Below are positions 23,101 to 33,681 of a stretch of DNA of 64,000 bases, in pieces. The notes beneath the pieces were generated by a model. That model was given only the letters and a program-made list of their open reading frames with translations. It had not been told where the DNA came from and ran no database searches. Position 1 is the first letter of the stretch. The number at the start of each line of letters is the position of its first letter. Source of the stretch: Diphasiastrum complanatum (taxonomy: Eukaryota; Streptophyta; Lycopodiopsida; Lycopodiales; Lycopodiaceae). Position numbers and translations under genes: made by a program. The stretch covers positions 2,506,406-2,570,405 of the forward strand of contig CM055103.1 of the NCBI GenBank assembly GCA_029204225.1, given 5' to 3'.

Positions 23101-23577
23101 AGCACTGGAACATGCACTGAAGTGTTTCAATTTGAAACATCTCCAGTACCTGGAACAAGAAAGGCCAATGAGACGACAGCTTCATATGGAAAGACCAGGT
23201 CCCAAAAAAGGTCACAAATAGCAAATTCGCTTCGTAGTCGAAGAGACATCGAGGATTCGGTTCCATTACTGCCGGCAAGACAATCAACTGTTGGAAGAAA
23301 TGCTTCTGGTACATTCCGGGAAGAGAAGCTAGCAGACCCTGCAAAAAGGGTGTACAGGGAAAGGGGGCGCCAAAATGAGAGAAGACGCCCATCGTCGATG
23401 GTTGTTTCAGTGCTGTCAGAATCTCACAAATCCGGAGATGATGTAAGACAGACACCTGGTGGTGCAAAAGGAACCTCAAACTTTTTTGTTGTGGTTCTTC
23501 TTGACAGTGTCAAGTATGTGACATATTCTTGTATGCTTCCTTCCCAAGGACCTCAACCACAGTTGGTGACTGGTTAA
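11109..23577 (+). CDS. Membrane-anchored bZIP transcription factor, bZIP17/28/49 type (two exons)
   Basis: Exons 11109-13419 and 23090-23577 join in phase 1 to give about 932 residues, longer than the roughly 675-720 of Arabidopsis bZIP17/28. An in-frame TAG at 11097-11099 supports the start. Residues 1-340 are an acidic, Ser-rich activation region, preceded by nothing signal-like. The basic region and zipper lie at about 362-425 (RLMRNRESAQLSRQRKK, then DELEEKL and AELN heptads), exactly the signature of this subgroup. A Pro-rich linker follows, then a single membrane segment at about 504-526 (AAAMGFCLIMMIFAPL) preceded by GGRRKRLV. Shortly after the membrane is GGRVLMSS, a possible site-1 protease RxxL site. 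The lumenal tail ends with QQWLLSDFAG and TGTCTEVFQFE, the latter from exon 2 and conserved in the family. Known role: an ER-resident sensor cut in the Golgi under stress, releasing the bZIP part to activate chaperone genes. Function is inferred from family. Confidence 0.92.
14831..15032 (+). repeat. Direct repeat, about 64-bp units 137 bp apart
   Basis: The block beginning 'cctttcctcata' and ending 'ggtagtataggcatctagt' occurs twice with a few mismatches (14831-14894 and about 14967-15032). It lies just left of the copia insertion and is part of the intron background. Confidence 0.8.
15134..15580 (-). repeat. Copia 3' LTR (left on plus strand)
   Basis: 447 bp, TG...CA ends, flanked on the left by target duplication CTAAA and on the right by the polypurine tract complement. 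It differs from its partner by substitutions and about 20 nt of indels. Confidence 0.93.
15648..17454 (-). pseudogene. Copia pol remnants: integrase, RT, RNase H
   Basis: Several shifted frames lie on the minus strand. 17125-17454 is the integrase core with LRTNRGGEYIKS (the middle catalytic Asp is Asn here) and NGVAERKIRTLME (catalytic Glu). 16300-16891 holds RT pieces: EYDSLMRNQIW, GSKWV, DIKTAFLNGDLNEEVYLQQP and LYGLKQAPRMWY. 15648-16184 is the RNase H side: FKMEDCKSVATPME, SQFMHAPMTSHWKV, FSDSDWGGDQDTRRSTSG and SWSSKK. Stops and frame changes between pieces, and the Asp-to-Asn change, mean it encodes no working enzyme. Confidence 0.88.
17712..19088 (-). CDS. Copia gag and protease N-terminal part
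   Basis: A 458-codon frame. The gag portion has WETLNMMYRVKNPARVVYLR and TKIKDLREELLNIDEII (UBN2-type gag). It is followed by a lysine-rich linker and a CCHC zinc knuckle (CHYCKKYGHFIKDC). Next is the start of the aspartic protease with WAIDSGATRHMT, the DSGA catalytic motif typical of copia. The end of the frame (MHDGLFMMNTYEQ) enters the pre-integrase region before the frame is lost. The frame opens with GTG rather than ATG, so the true start is probably upstream and disrupted. Gag packages element RNA into virus-like particles. Confidence 0.85.
   Translation of the reverse strand: MQKNSHLSIIFWALWLQIGRRLVKGLWDLVNGDEERPPSLAPTTPRGSSSSSSSTSSEEQKKWDRRDAQAHSMVAIAVKRFILPHIKSCKTSKSAWETLNMMYRVKNPARVVYLRNQLSTLKMQEGDLVTNHLTKIKDLREELLNIDEIIEDAQFVSITLNSLPSSYLPFVSSLSISLRGHQLSVDELVRLLLQEEQTRQNFAGDTQQDQAFFTKGKGKGKSKGKGKPPSKDEENPIGSQNVNTQKKKGKCHYCKKYGHFIKDCKKKLAKEESKGIDTSASLATLEQELEAIDDLFNQDYAFVSNIASTSTFTSMRNSGSVLQVADFQLIKWAIDSGATRHMTFRKEAFSKLVKVQNGNKVQCADNASYPIHGIGIVAFILPNSEEKYIKNPLCSGNQEESSFGFNYVKEDKCLVKDPKRSLLIIVSETMHDGLFMMNTYEQRIYMSCCLTITIIGVG
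19431..19442 (-). other. Primer binding site, initiator tRNA-Met
   Basis: The plus strand reads GCTCTGATACCA, the complement of TGGTATCAGAGC, the standard copia primer site. It directly abuts the 5' LTR with no spacer. Confidence 0.92.
19443..19868 (-). repeat. Copia 5' LTR (right on plus strand)
   Basis: 426 bp, abutting the tRNA-Met primer site on the left and CTAAA on the right. It is clearly homologous along its length to 15134-15580. Confidence 0.93.
20013..20354 (-). pseudogene. Copia gag N-terminal fragment
   Basis: The minus-strand frame has MKTMLIAKELWDVVTGIEE, then KAFALIILNIS and HVFEAQTSKEV, the usual start of a plant copia gag (an ELW-V--G domain followed by A---I--s). Only the first third of gag is present. 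It is not part of the complete element next to it, which has its own gag. Confidence 0.7.
23090..23577 (+). other. Exon 2 of the bZIP gene (lumenal C-terminus)
   Basis: The exon follows TTTGTACTGCAG (AG at 23088-23089). The split codon G|GG joins DFAG in exon 1 to TILSTGTCTEVFQFE, which matches the conserved block found after QWL..G in plant bZIP17/28 proteins. It continues through a basic, Arg-rich stretch to a hydrophobic end (FFVVVLLDSVKYVTYSCML) and stops with TAA at 23575-23577. Confidence 0.9.
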
Positions 23578-23932
23578 GCTCCAGGATTCCAGGAGGCAAT
23601 GTAGCACTTTGAACTATGCATACAATATACTACTGACTTGAAGCACATTCAAAGATGGCCGTGACCGTGAAGCCTTCTGCTAGACATGCCAATTCTACAA
23701 GTAAATGCATCAACATTCTAGGCTGTTTTGAAAGTCATTGCAGGTGAAACTATATAAAACCTTCAGATTGCTCATTTTTGGAAAATCTATACAACTAGTG
23801 TAATTCTGTATGTGTACTAGCTTCAACTGGCATTTTTGCTGTTGAACTTTTTGCCATGAAAGCTTTCTCTACTATGTGCTTGATATTCAGAACTGATCCG
23901 ATTTCATTTGTAGGAACTGACAACCTGTTTGA

Positions 23933-24028
23933 TGTGTGTGTGTGTGTGTGTGTGTGCTCTCGCGCGTATGTGTGTGTGCGCGCGCGCTTGCATGTGTGCG
24001 TGTCTCTCTCTCTCTCTCGCTCTCTCTC
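23933..24028 (+). repeat. Compound GT / GC / CT microsatellite
   Basis: A (GT)n run at about 23936-23956, mixed alternating purine-pyrimidine (GCGCGCGC) at 23979-23987, and (CT)n at 24003-24028. The alternating purine-pyrimidine part is the type that can adopt Z-DNA. Confidence 0.9.
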
Positions 24029-26438
24029 TGCCAATGTAGTATGTACACATTTTCATGTACTTCAGGTCTCTCTAGAGTTTGGTACATGAATTCTATGTTT
24101 TTTGTTCATAGTCTTGTTAATCAAAGCAATGAAATTTCTTTTGCAGGCCTCTCTACATCGTTGGCAGTAGCTGGGGTTTCTTGAGGAGAAGTCAATCTTT
24201 TGCAATATCTTATAAACTATTTAAGGAATCAAGTTTTTAGAAAAACAATGCAGTCTGCAATCGTGTTAGACCTGATAAAGGATCTTGCTATTGACACTTT
24301 CGCGGCCACAGCAGTAATTCTTTGCAACAACATGATGACAGCTTGTGATGATTGAGATTACAGGTTCACTCACCCATGCTGGGAGGTGTATGTTATCATG
24401 AGTCTTAGTAGCCAAAAGAGTATGTTTATAATAGAAATGCATTTGCGGGGAACTACTGGATGTTGCCAGTGTTTTTTTAATGAGTCGTATTTTTTTCATG
24501 GAGTCTATGACAATGCAGTATGCCCATCCCAATACACAGGCCTTTTGACTATAGATGCATATGCTATGGCAATCAGTTATTTGCAGCAGCCTGCCAGAAA
24601 GGTTTTCTCAGTTCTGCTAGAAAATGACGTAGATCGTACCCACATGGGGCCCCAGGGCCAGGAATCTAGCAAATAGATACTTTTTGGGCTGCAATTTGTC
24701 AAAACTACTGAAGCTCTGCTGATAGCTTTGAATATGAATGAGATGATGAGTTTTATGATTTTGCTTTCGCTAGTTTACATGTTACCAACAAGTTCCATTC
24801 CATATTGTTCAACATGCCACTCTGTTGCTCTGCAGTCCAAGCCTTATGACTACCAATAATTTCAGAATTATTGCTAATTTGTGAACTTACAACAGGTTAA
24901 AGCCGATTGAATGTATTTTGAAGGAAACTATATCTGCTGAAGACCACACCAATTTGACTGGGCCATTGAATTTTATGAAAAAGTGTCCATACAGCACATT
25001 TCATGGATTAAAAAGAGCGTTATCAAATTTATATCAGTTTGAATCACTGAGTCTGTACCTGTCAGTCATTCTATACCAAGCTGAAGTAGACACATGAAAA
25101 ACTATCAGGATTTGCATAGGTTATGTACATTTATCAAATAGATGGGGATACATGGCTTGCATGCAGTTGGATGCTGTCCACTTTAACATATCATACCATC
25201 TTACCTGTACTTCTATAGACAAGGTCTTGTGACATTCTTCCTTCACACCCATGTCGCCTGGTCACTGGTGACAGTTTCTTTTTTCTGATAATAAATCTAG
25301 TTATGCCTTGATGGATATTGGAAGATGCTGTCCCCCCTTTTGTGGTGTAGAGTCCTTTAATTCGTTGCTATCTTTGATTATTCAAAATTTCTCATCTTTC
25401 AATGGAGTTGATTGAGATTCTTGACTTGTGTGGCTTGACAAAAAATTTTGGTCTTCTCTGCCATCTCTGACCTACACGAACTATGTAAGCTATGTGAAAT
25501 CAAATGGCTGCATACGTTTTCTACTACCTTAGTTATGGAAATACATTTCAGTGATGCTTGAATTGAAAATCAGCAACATGGTATTATTACAAATGCAGTG
25601 CTTGTGTATAGGCAAGGGAAAAGTGTTGGATTGCCATGCAGTTAATTTTGGAAAGATGTCTCTTATGTTTTTGTTTTTCAAAATTTTACTAGCATTCGGA
25701 AAATCTCTCACAGTTTCATTGTGAACACAAGCCACAAAAAGTTGAAGCTTCCAGGAGTACCTCCCAGTTGAGAACTGAAGTTTATGCCCAACTCATTTAG
25801 AGGCAATGTTCAATGTATCTTAAATGTCAGTTTTTCACCTTGCTTGCAGGTGTCATACATAGCACCTCGAGTGAGAGTCTCGAGTTCTCTCTAGAATTTT
25901 TTGGCTCTGCCCATACATCAACGAGTTTAACATCACCCAAGAGGCAATTTTGACATTAGTACTATATAGTACTCGATGATTGTGTTCTTCTATAAAATCT
26001 ACTTAAACTCATGTGACCGTCACGAAGCAGATTTTTCTTTCTCCCTTTCTAGAGAAGAGCTTTTGCCAAAGGGAGGATGTATAAGGCCAGCCTGACAAGT
26101 CCTTGCCTATTCTTTGTTTCCAATGTGTGAATGCTCAAGTGAAGTGGATGATGCAATTGGTGGCACTTCAAGAAATAAAACATTTCTTCTCTTGTATTAT
26201 GGTCAATTCATTCACAAAATGTACAGATATATGCAACAAATACATAGCTGCTAGGGGAAATCTATAATTCTAGGAGATGGATCATAGCTAACCTTGACTA
26301 AGCGTACCAAAATTTCAACATCAATTGCTTCTACAAAGGTAAGCTCCAAATCATCAAAGTCAGAGATTTATATGATGCTAATACCTATCTTGCAATGATG
26401 ATAGCGAGCTAATCCAGATAATCTTCTTGTATAGTTGA

Positions 26439-26560
26439 TCATAATATTTCAAAAGCACCAGGGAAAGGCTTCTTTTGATGGACATCTTTGTTTCTGGATT
26501 CCCATATGATGAATAAAATAACAGTGTAGAGAAAATGCCACTGATGATTCGAGATTGAGT
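26439..26560 (-). pseudogene. Possible LINE RNase H / C-terminal scrap
   Basis: The minus strand encodes NHQWHFLYTVILFIIWESRNKDVHQKK, quoted here across a plain hydrophobic run. It resembles the W--WK-RN---F stretch near the end of plant LINE ORF2 proteins. Very short, so weak. Confidence 0.3.
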
Positions 26561-26625
26561 TTAACAATGGGTCTCTAGATTTAATACATATGTTTTGCAT
26601 GTGAGATTGATGTGAATGTAGACTA

Positions 26626-26711
26626 TACAAAGCGCCATAGCTCTCATACAAAGCGTTAGAGCTCTCACACTTACTCATACAAAGCGCCAGAGCTCTCACA
26701 CTTATTTACTC
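26626..26711 (+). repeat. Short tandem repeat, about 21-32 bp units, three copies
   Basis: The block 'tacaaagcgccagagctctca' occurs three times with small changes and length differences between copies. No function visible. Confidence 0.8.
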
Positions 26712-27438
26712 ATATATGTATAGAATATACACGTGGGTCCCACCTAGTACCCAACAAGATTTTAGTGATCAATCTAAAAAATAAAAAATACTAAAGTGGA
26801 AGCTTTAGAAGTTTAGCAATATTCATCTTTGCACAATAAGTTTTGTCATGGTTGAAAATGGAGAGTATTTTGGTTTGAGTTTTAGTTGCTGGATAAATTT
26901 GTTTTTGGAACATATCTTGCGCGACATTGTTTTGGTATCATGTTCTTGTCAATCTATTGTTTAAATGTACTTTGCATCATTCACACACGTCGTAATATTC
27001 TAGAAAAGAATATTATTTTTGTTTTTGTCAAGTTATATATGGTAGTTTCAAACAATTATGTGTTTTTGGTGCTCAATGTAGATAAACCAACTGTGTACTG
27101 AAAATAATAGCTGATAAAGACAACAATGATGTGGAAGTTGAAAGTTGGACGAATTCCAGTCAAGGCATGCTAGCAAAACGTTTTGGTGTTTGTTTGTTTT
27201 TCTCACCGATGGTGTTAAACTTACGATAGAAGTGTACCGACACCATTGTAGTGGTTTGCTACTATACATCGAGGCCATGACTAGGTTTGCAATTGCAAGA
27301 GGCAAAATTGTAGTGCAAAAAACTAGTGGCCAATGGAGGACAAGCATGAACTAGATGGTATTTTTTATGATGACATTGTTTGATGCAATAATACTTTTAG
27401 TGACATGCAAACTAATGTGAAGAACCCCTACAATACTA

Positions 27439-27573
<135 letters not shown>

Positions 27574-28019
27574 GGATGCTTCTTCGTTTAGAAATACCCT
27601 GCTATGCTATTACACAACTGGACAACAACAAGCTTACCATCTCTTCAAAAACATAAGGTTCTAATTCAAATACCGCCATTTAAGCCTAAAAGAGGGAAAT
27701 AAGTTTTTCCCACCCTTACAAAGCAAAATGTGACCTTACGGGAAACCTCACTACATGGCACTATAAATTATGCAGTCTCGACGAATGTTTCTCACAACGC
27801 CTTGTGAAGAAGAGTTCCTTGTCTCTCTCCAATATTTGTGCCCTCCAGTTCTCTACTCATTGGAAGCTATCATACGGTAAGAGTTTTTGTAACTTCACTC
27901 CTTTGCAAAGCTATCATTTTTCTTGCTTATTGGCAATTGGTTTTATGCTTCCTTGCTTTCTTCTTATGTGGTTAAACCTCACTCATCATATGTAGTGCAT
28001 TTTATGAGGATTTATGATA

Positions 28020-28520
28020 TTGATACCAACGATGGACAGTCCATCTTTTTTTCCTTAAAAAACAGATCCATCTGCCTTATAGGCAGCGATGGACTTCTAA
28101 TCACTCTTTTCATTCTTTAAACAAGTGTTTTTTTACTCCAGTTGCAGCGATGGGGACCACTAGCCATCTTTATCAACTTTGTATTCAATGGCATGCTTCT
28201 ATTAGGCAGTGATGCATAAGCCCTCCTTCTATGAATCAAATTTATGCTCTAACAAACATATGGATATGGCCGCTGTCCAGTGATGGACAATAGGCTCATA
28301 TACAAACTTTCAATTTGTCTTTCATTTAATTAATTGACCTCCTGTCCAACGATGGATAGTAGGTACTACTATTCATCTTAGAATGAATAATTTCCAAGCA
28401 TACTTCCTGCTATTCCGGCGATGGACAATAGAAAGCTCTAAGTTTATCATTTACCGCCAAAAAAATTTGCTTATAAGAAGGCTTAAGGGATCTAATGTTG
28501 TGTGGACAACGATCCACCTT
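28020..28520 (+). repeat. Array of short palindromes centred on CGATGG, about 57-91 bp apart (copy A)
   Basis: Eight motifs at about 28030, 28087, 28148, 28210, 28281, 28350, 28419 and 28510 share C(A/G)NYGATGG. Most are set in an imperfect inverted repeat, for example GTCCAGTGATGGAC, GTCCAACGATGGAT and GATGGACAGTCCATC. The DNA between motifs is unrelated. Regular spacing, motif orientation and dyad symmetry are all visible directly. Confidence 0.75.
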
Positions 28521-29892
28521 TTGAATTAGTACTTAAATAATACTTCTATATGTTTTTTCAAACAATGGGTTTATCTCACAAAGACTCTCACTATTTGATA
28601 CTAAATTATCATCGATGCTTTGTGGTAATGTAGCATCTTTTGTTACTACGGCCTACTACCGCTTACGTTTTGGTTCAAATTCGAAGTGGGCATTACTAAG
28701 TCTCTAAAAAGGTACATCACTTATCGAAATACATTAAAGCAAGCGAGCTTGAATACTCTTCGTAAGTTGCTTAGACATTTACTTGATTCTTAAACGAAGC
28801 TATGAGATAAAGACTACTCTTTTTGTTGTGATCTAAAGAAAAACAAACTACACGCAGAACAAGAAACCACGTCTACGAACATCCAGGTATGACTTCTTTT
28901 TACCACTTTCAGGTCTCATACAAACCACACGCATCATGAACACTCTTGAGATGGTTTTTCCATTGTACTTAAATATCTACCTCTCTTCACTATGCTTAGA
29001 TAACAAAAGTAAAAAAAAGAGATATCTTCTAATCCTATTTACAAACCAACCTTACTATTCTTGAATAATCCATGCCCAAACCTAATTATAGGGTTTCCAA
29101 TATAACGTTCTTAGACAACATGGATATGCGTAAGAAACGAAGTTTTCACATAAGGGTTAGAATGGCACGGATCTGTCCCAAGACCTGGTAAAAACATTGG
29201 AAATCCCTCATTAGTAATAAACCATACTTGTCCTTAGTGAAGTCCTAATACCATGGTTGATAGAAGAGTTCTGTATAGCATGGATTTGCTCAAAACCAAA
29301 CTTAACGATACAAAACTCGTCACTGCATATGCAGTACAGGTCGTTTGGATTAGTATGGTACGGATGTATCCTCATACCTACATATTCGTAACAATCAACC
29401 ATGGCAACACTTAACCCTACCAGAATAAGTGCCACATTAAACTTTTGGTGAAATAAAATACGACTGGAAATCAAGGATATGCTCAGAAGTATGGACAATA
29501 GTGCGTGACATACCTTGTTTTGCAAGGCTCATTTGGGTTAGAATGACATAGATTTGCCCTAACACCAGCACATGTGTCCACACCAAGTCTTTTAGCTAAA
29601 AAGAATGTAAATGGTTAAAACTATTCATACTCGGTTTAAAAATAAATACTAACTGATATGGACCAATTGCCCATAAACTGATCAGTATGGCACAACCCCT
29701 GATACGGTAATATTAGGGCTTGGCCTATCACTAAAATCCTTTCTATTTTTTGGGAAGACATGACTATGATTTAGAAATGCGATTTTGTTGTTAAGTGGTA
29801 TAGCTTCTTCTGGACATGGATAACACCTGACTCTCAGCTATGACACCTGTCTTTCCCACTATACTAACTCATGCGGTTTTGTGTTGTGGGAT

Positions 29893-29959
29893 GGTGGCAG
29901 GTATCATTTGGACGTCTTGAAAGTGGTGGCAGGTATCAGCTTGGACGTCTTGAAAGTGG
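29893..29959 (+). repeat. Tandem duplication, about 32-bp unit
   Basis: The unit 'ggtggcaggtatca...ttggacgtcttgaaa' occurs twice head to tail with one indel, in the spacer between repeat copies A and B. Confidence 0.9.
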
Positions 29960-30088
29960 TTATGCTTTATCGTGCTTTTTCAGTATTGTATTTTACTTTT
30001 TAGCTATATTTTACCTTGTTGGATTATGAATAAAGGCCTCAAAAGGTTTCAGTCTTGCTTTGTCAAGAGGAACTAGGTGAAATTTTGT

Positions 30089-30090
<2 letters not shown>

Positions 30091-30161
<71 letters not shown>
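30091..30161 (+). repeat. (CT)n microsatellite, about 35 units
   Basis: Perfect CT run marking the left end of repeat copy B. Confidence 0.98.
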
Positions 30162-30163
<2 letters not shown>

Positions 30164-30664
30164 GGATGCTTCTATACTTTAAGGTATCTCCCTATGTCGA
30201 ACCACGCCAAAAACAACAAAACTTCTAATTTAAAGGTCCTACACCAATAACACCCCTAATCTACACTATACTATTCAAATTTTGCCCACCTTTTTTGATA
30301 GATAAGCTCTAATATGGTCTTAAGCTTAGCTTAAACGAATGGACATGATTTGGCAAAATACCACTATTCATGAAGCTTCCACAAACCGCTATATATCACC
30401 CATTCTTGACTAACGTTTCTTCACAACATGGTGTGCAGAGAGTTTAGCAGGTTGCTCATTGCAAGAAGTGCACCCTATTAAGCTTGCCTTCTCTGGTTTC
30501 TACTTCAGGGTAAGTGCTTCATTTTATCTCTTGTTGAAGCAATCATCTCTTTTGTTAATGACTATGTTTTGTTGTATCACATTTCAGATGTATGTGGGAA
30601 GTGTTCTCACTCCACATAAGTAATCATAGCATCTTTGTAGTACGTATTCATGTGGTTGAAGGTC

Positions 30665-30940
30665 CACTGACTAGCGACGAGCCATTCATGATGATTCACA
30701 CTCATCAAGCTTAGTAGCCTGCTAGCCAGTGATGGCTCTATCTCATGCTTCTATATTCATTTCAAAATGTTTGTACTCACGCTATATGGGTAGTGATGGA
30801 GCCTATGATAACTTCTTGGGATCTATTTCTGATCTGTTCGCCAACGATCTATGTCATATATACTTTGTTGATTGTTTATTTAGGCTACAATAATACTTAA
30901 GCATGACAAGGTTGCCTTCCTGTCCAACGATGGGCCAAAG
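30665..30940 (+). repeat. Array of short palindromes around CGATGG (copy B)
   Basis: Five motifs at about 30675, 30730, 30794, 30845 and 30928, spaced 51-83 bp, show the same GATGG core and flanking dyads (AGCCAGTGATGGCT, GTCCAACGATGGGC). The flanking spacers differ from copy A, so the motif is better conserved than its surroundings. Confidence 0.7.
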
Positions 30941-31784
30941 GAAGTTCACATTCTATTTCATATAATTATGGCTTAGAATGATGCATAATATGTTACAGCT
31001 AGATGCACAGCAAGTAGACACTCTCTTTATAATGGATAGTATCTCTTTTGCTACTTTACGACGTATTCTCAAATGCTAGTTTCTACTACAAAGGATTTAC
31101 TAGCATTCGAATACTAATAGAGAAAACATCTAAGTCTTGTGATCATATACCATTGATTGTTACTACGACCTTCTTTTACTTCATTCGTTTAGGTTCAGTT
31201 TAGAACCACATATCGATAAACTCGTGGACAAGTATATATATATCTCTTGCTTTAACATGTTATAGTAGTTGGATTGATGCTATCTCGAGATATTAATTTC
31301 GACAAAACAATCTAACTACAACAAATTTGGTTCTTAACAAGGAAGGATAGACTTTGTGTGACAATAACTCTTTGAATGACTTTGTTATAAGAAGACAAAT
31401 CACTTGAAGGAATAATATGACATCCTCTCAAGAAAACAAATCTACAATCATCCAGGTATGACTTCTCCTAACAAATCTCAGGTTGTGTATAAATCACCTA
31501 TGTTTTTAAATATTTCAAGGGAGTGATGCTTTCGTTCTATATATGTAATCACTTTCTATGACCAATGCAAATAAACAAAGACATTTAAGCCTAAACTTTA
31601 ATACCATAATTCTTAAATTTGACTGTCTACCATTTACAAACCTGTTTAACAATCCGATAATGTTGATTTGTAAGTTGTCCATTAGTAAGGTTTTCACCAT
31701 AACAATCTTAGACAACATGGATATGTGTAAGATATGTGGTCCTTACATAAGGATTAGGACGGCACAGATCTACCCTAATACCTT

Positions 31785-32490
31785 TGTTGGAGGGTTTGCG
31801 GATCCCAAGGCAACCCTAACCCTAACCCTAACCCTAACCCTGCGTGTGTAAGTCCAACCCAATGATCACATAGTTATATGATTAATTAGAATGTTAATAA
31901 AAGGACTTTAGGCCTTTTTGCGGGACTTTTAATGTCGCAGGGCCTAAATGTCATGGTTCCCACACTTTTTTAAATTTGATAAAAACAGAGGCAAGACTGG
32001 ACCAATAGGATTCAAAGGCTAGGGTCCTCCTCTCTACTATAAAAAGGGACCAACTCGAGTTGCTCTTGATGTTTATTTCCTCATTTCTATAAAGCAGATT
32101 GGTTCTCTTTAAAAATGGATTGATGAATGTCCTTGCTCTTCCTCTCTTTTCCTCCATTTCTCATGCTTCCTTTATATTTATTAATTGTTGGATTTGATCA
32201 TTATTGAGACTGCTATTTCTTATGTTTTTTGTGAGAGAGAAAAGGAGAGAGAGAAGAGTAAGTTTCTATCATTGTTGTGGATTTAGGGTTAATGGAAGTA
32301 GGGTTAATGGATGTAGTGTTAATGCTTAGTGTTAATGGATGTTAGTGTTAGGTCCTCCATTCATGTCAAAATTTGAACTATACTATTGCTCTCATGGGAA
32401 CGAACCTACGCGTGACAACTAACTCCGTCTCTTTGATGCTAGATTGACTAGATCTTGGATTCAGCTTAGGCAAGAAAAGAAACCCACTAC
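31785..32490 (+). repeat. Gypsy 5' LTR
   Basis: Begins TGTTGG and ends CTACA, about 706 bp, 5 nt before the primer site. It includes 'ctataaaaaggg' near 32037, a TATA box expected in U3, and an AACCCT repeat near its left end. The left boundary is set by where homology to repeat copy B stops, because no partner LTR is available for comparison. Confidence 0.7.
31812..31841 (+). repeat. Five AACCCT units (TTAGGG-type telomere-like repeat)
   Basis: Exact five-fold AACCCT inside the gypsy LTR, 27 bp from its end. The hexamer is the TTAGGG type rather than the TTTAGGG heptamer of most plants. At 30 bp inside an LTR it is a short satellite, not a chromosome end. Confidence 0.95.
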
Positions 32491-32495
32491 AATTT

Positions 32496-32513
32496 TGGCG
32501 CCGTTGCCGGGGA
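32496..32513 (+). other. Primer binding site for tRNA-Asp
   Basis: TGGCGCCGTTGCCGGGGA is complementary to the 3' end of plant tRNA-Asp including CCA, and is the known primer site of Athila-type gypsy elements. Confidence 0.9.
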
Positions 32514-33681
32514 GCTACGCCAATTTTTCAGTTTACAGCATGTTTGGTTGATGGTTAGCTTGCATTAGGCATCTTGTCGTAGCATGAATAGTGTTAGATC
32601 TGCATTTTAGGGTTAGTTTGGGATTGATTTTGCTTGATTTGAGTGGATTTGCTTGTTTGAAATCTAATCTGATTATTAAAGAGGGAAAGCTATTCAGATC
32701 ACCAATCTTAAGATCCATTTGGGTTTGAGATATAAGAGAAAATAACAAAAATCGATCAAATCTGTCAAATTTGGTCAAAAAGAGGCAAAAAGCATCATTA
32801 GAGCTCAGAACAATTTACCCTCTTTCAAAAAACCTTTGCCGAGGTGCAGACACCTTCAGTTTTGTTTACAGAACCTTCAGTTTGAAGGACAAAGATTAAT
32901 TCCCAGCAGATTTCCAAAAACATCAGAAAAACCACAAAAAATTATCAAAACCCTAAAAAATACAGAAAAAGAACCTTCGCCCGATTCATTGTGCTTAGAT
33001 GTGATTCAGATCTATCTACTGCCAGGTTTGCAAAGAATAATACCAAAAATAGAAAGATTTTCAGAGGATCAGTTGTCATATTGTCATATTTTTGCCAAAA
33101 AAGTTACTTTTTTACTCTTGATACTTTGTTTGAACTTTTGCCAAGTTTTCAAAACATTCTATTTATAGAAAAATACTATTTTTGAGTTCGGCGAAGATTC
33201 ATCTTGATCAGATCACAAAAAATCTTGATTTTTACCCTCGCTAGATTACAAAAACTATATTTTCTTGTGTTAGAAACCTTCGTCCGATTTTCCATAGTTT
33301 TATTTGTGTCAGATCTTCCATCTGAGAAGTCGGCGAAGGTTATTTCCCAAGAAATTGCCTAAAAAGTGTTCAGAGAGTTTTTATCCCAAAATAGCATTGT
33401 TGAACCTTCGCCGAGACAACCTTCACCAGTCCTATTTTTAGTTTCTGATTTTCCAAATCAAGTCTCTGTCAAAATTTGGATCAAATCTGATATATTCTGA
33501 ATTGGATTCTGAGAGATTTATCATTTTTAAGAAGTATCGATTGATCGAATTTCGGGTAGTTTTTCATCATATAGAATCAGATTCTTGAAAAGTGGAATAG
33601 AGCTAGCAGATCTAATCTGAGATAGTTTTTTTGGAAAAATCTATATCCATCTCATTATCGATTTGATTTAAATTTGTAAAG
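32514..33681 (+). other. Gypsy leader, non-coding, with repeated AACCTTCGCCGA-type motifs
   Basis: About 1.2 kb between primer site and gag start. It contains seven or more forms of AACCTTCGCC(G) in either orientation (32831, 32972, 33189, 33274, 33331, 33403 and 33419). The same motif recurs downstream of pol (38498-38825). No gene seen. Confidence 0.6.

Larger units (their letters stand above)
30091..31784 (+). repeat. Dispersed repeat family, copy B, interrupted by a gypsy LTR
   Basis: It starts with a 71-bp (CT)n run and 'catggatgcttct'. A TATA-like 'gctatatatc' (30391), 'taacgtttcttcacaac', donor-like GGGTAAGTGC (30510) and a palindrome array (30665-30940) follow. Later blocks are 'gttactacgacct', 'catccaggtatgacttct' (31450) and 'cttagacaacatggatatgtgtaag' (31706). 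It ends abruptly at 31784 where the gypsy 5' LTR begins, so the gypsy element inserted into it. Confidence 0.7.

Noticed and set aside
28020-28520. CRISPR array
   Set aside because: Spacing is regular, but the repeats are only about 8-14 bp, degenerate, and in a plant nuclear context with no cas genes. They are better described as a palindromic motif array.
31812-31841. Chromosome end or fusion point
   Set aside because: Only 30 bp of repeat inside an LTR, with normal sequence on both sides.
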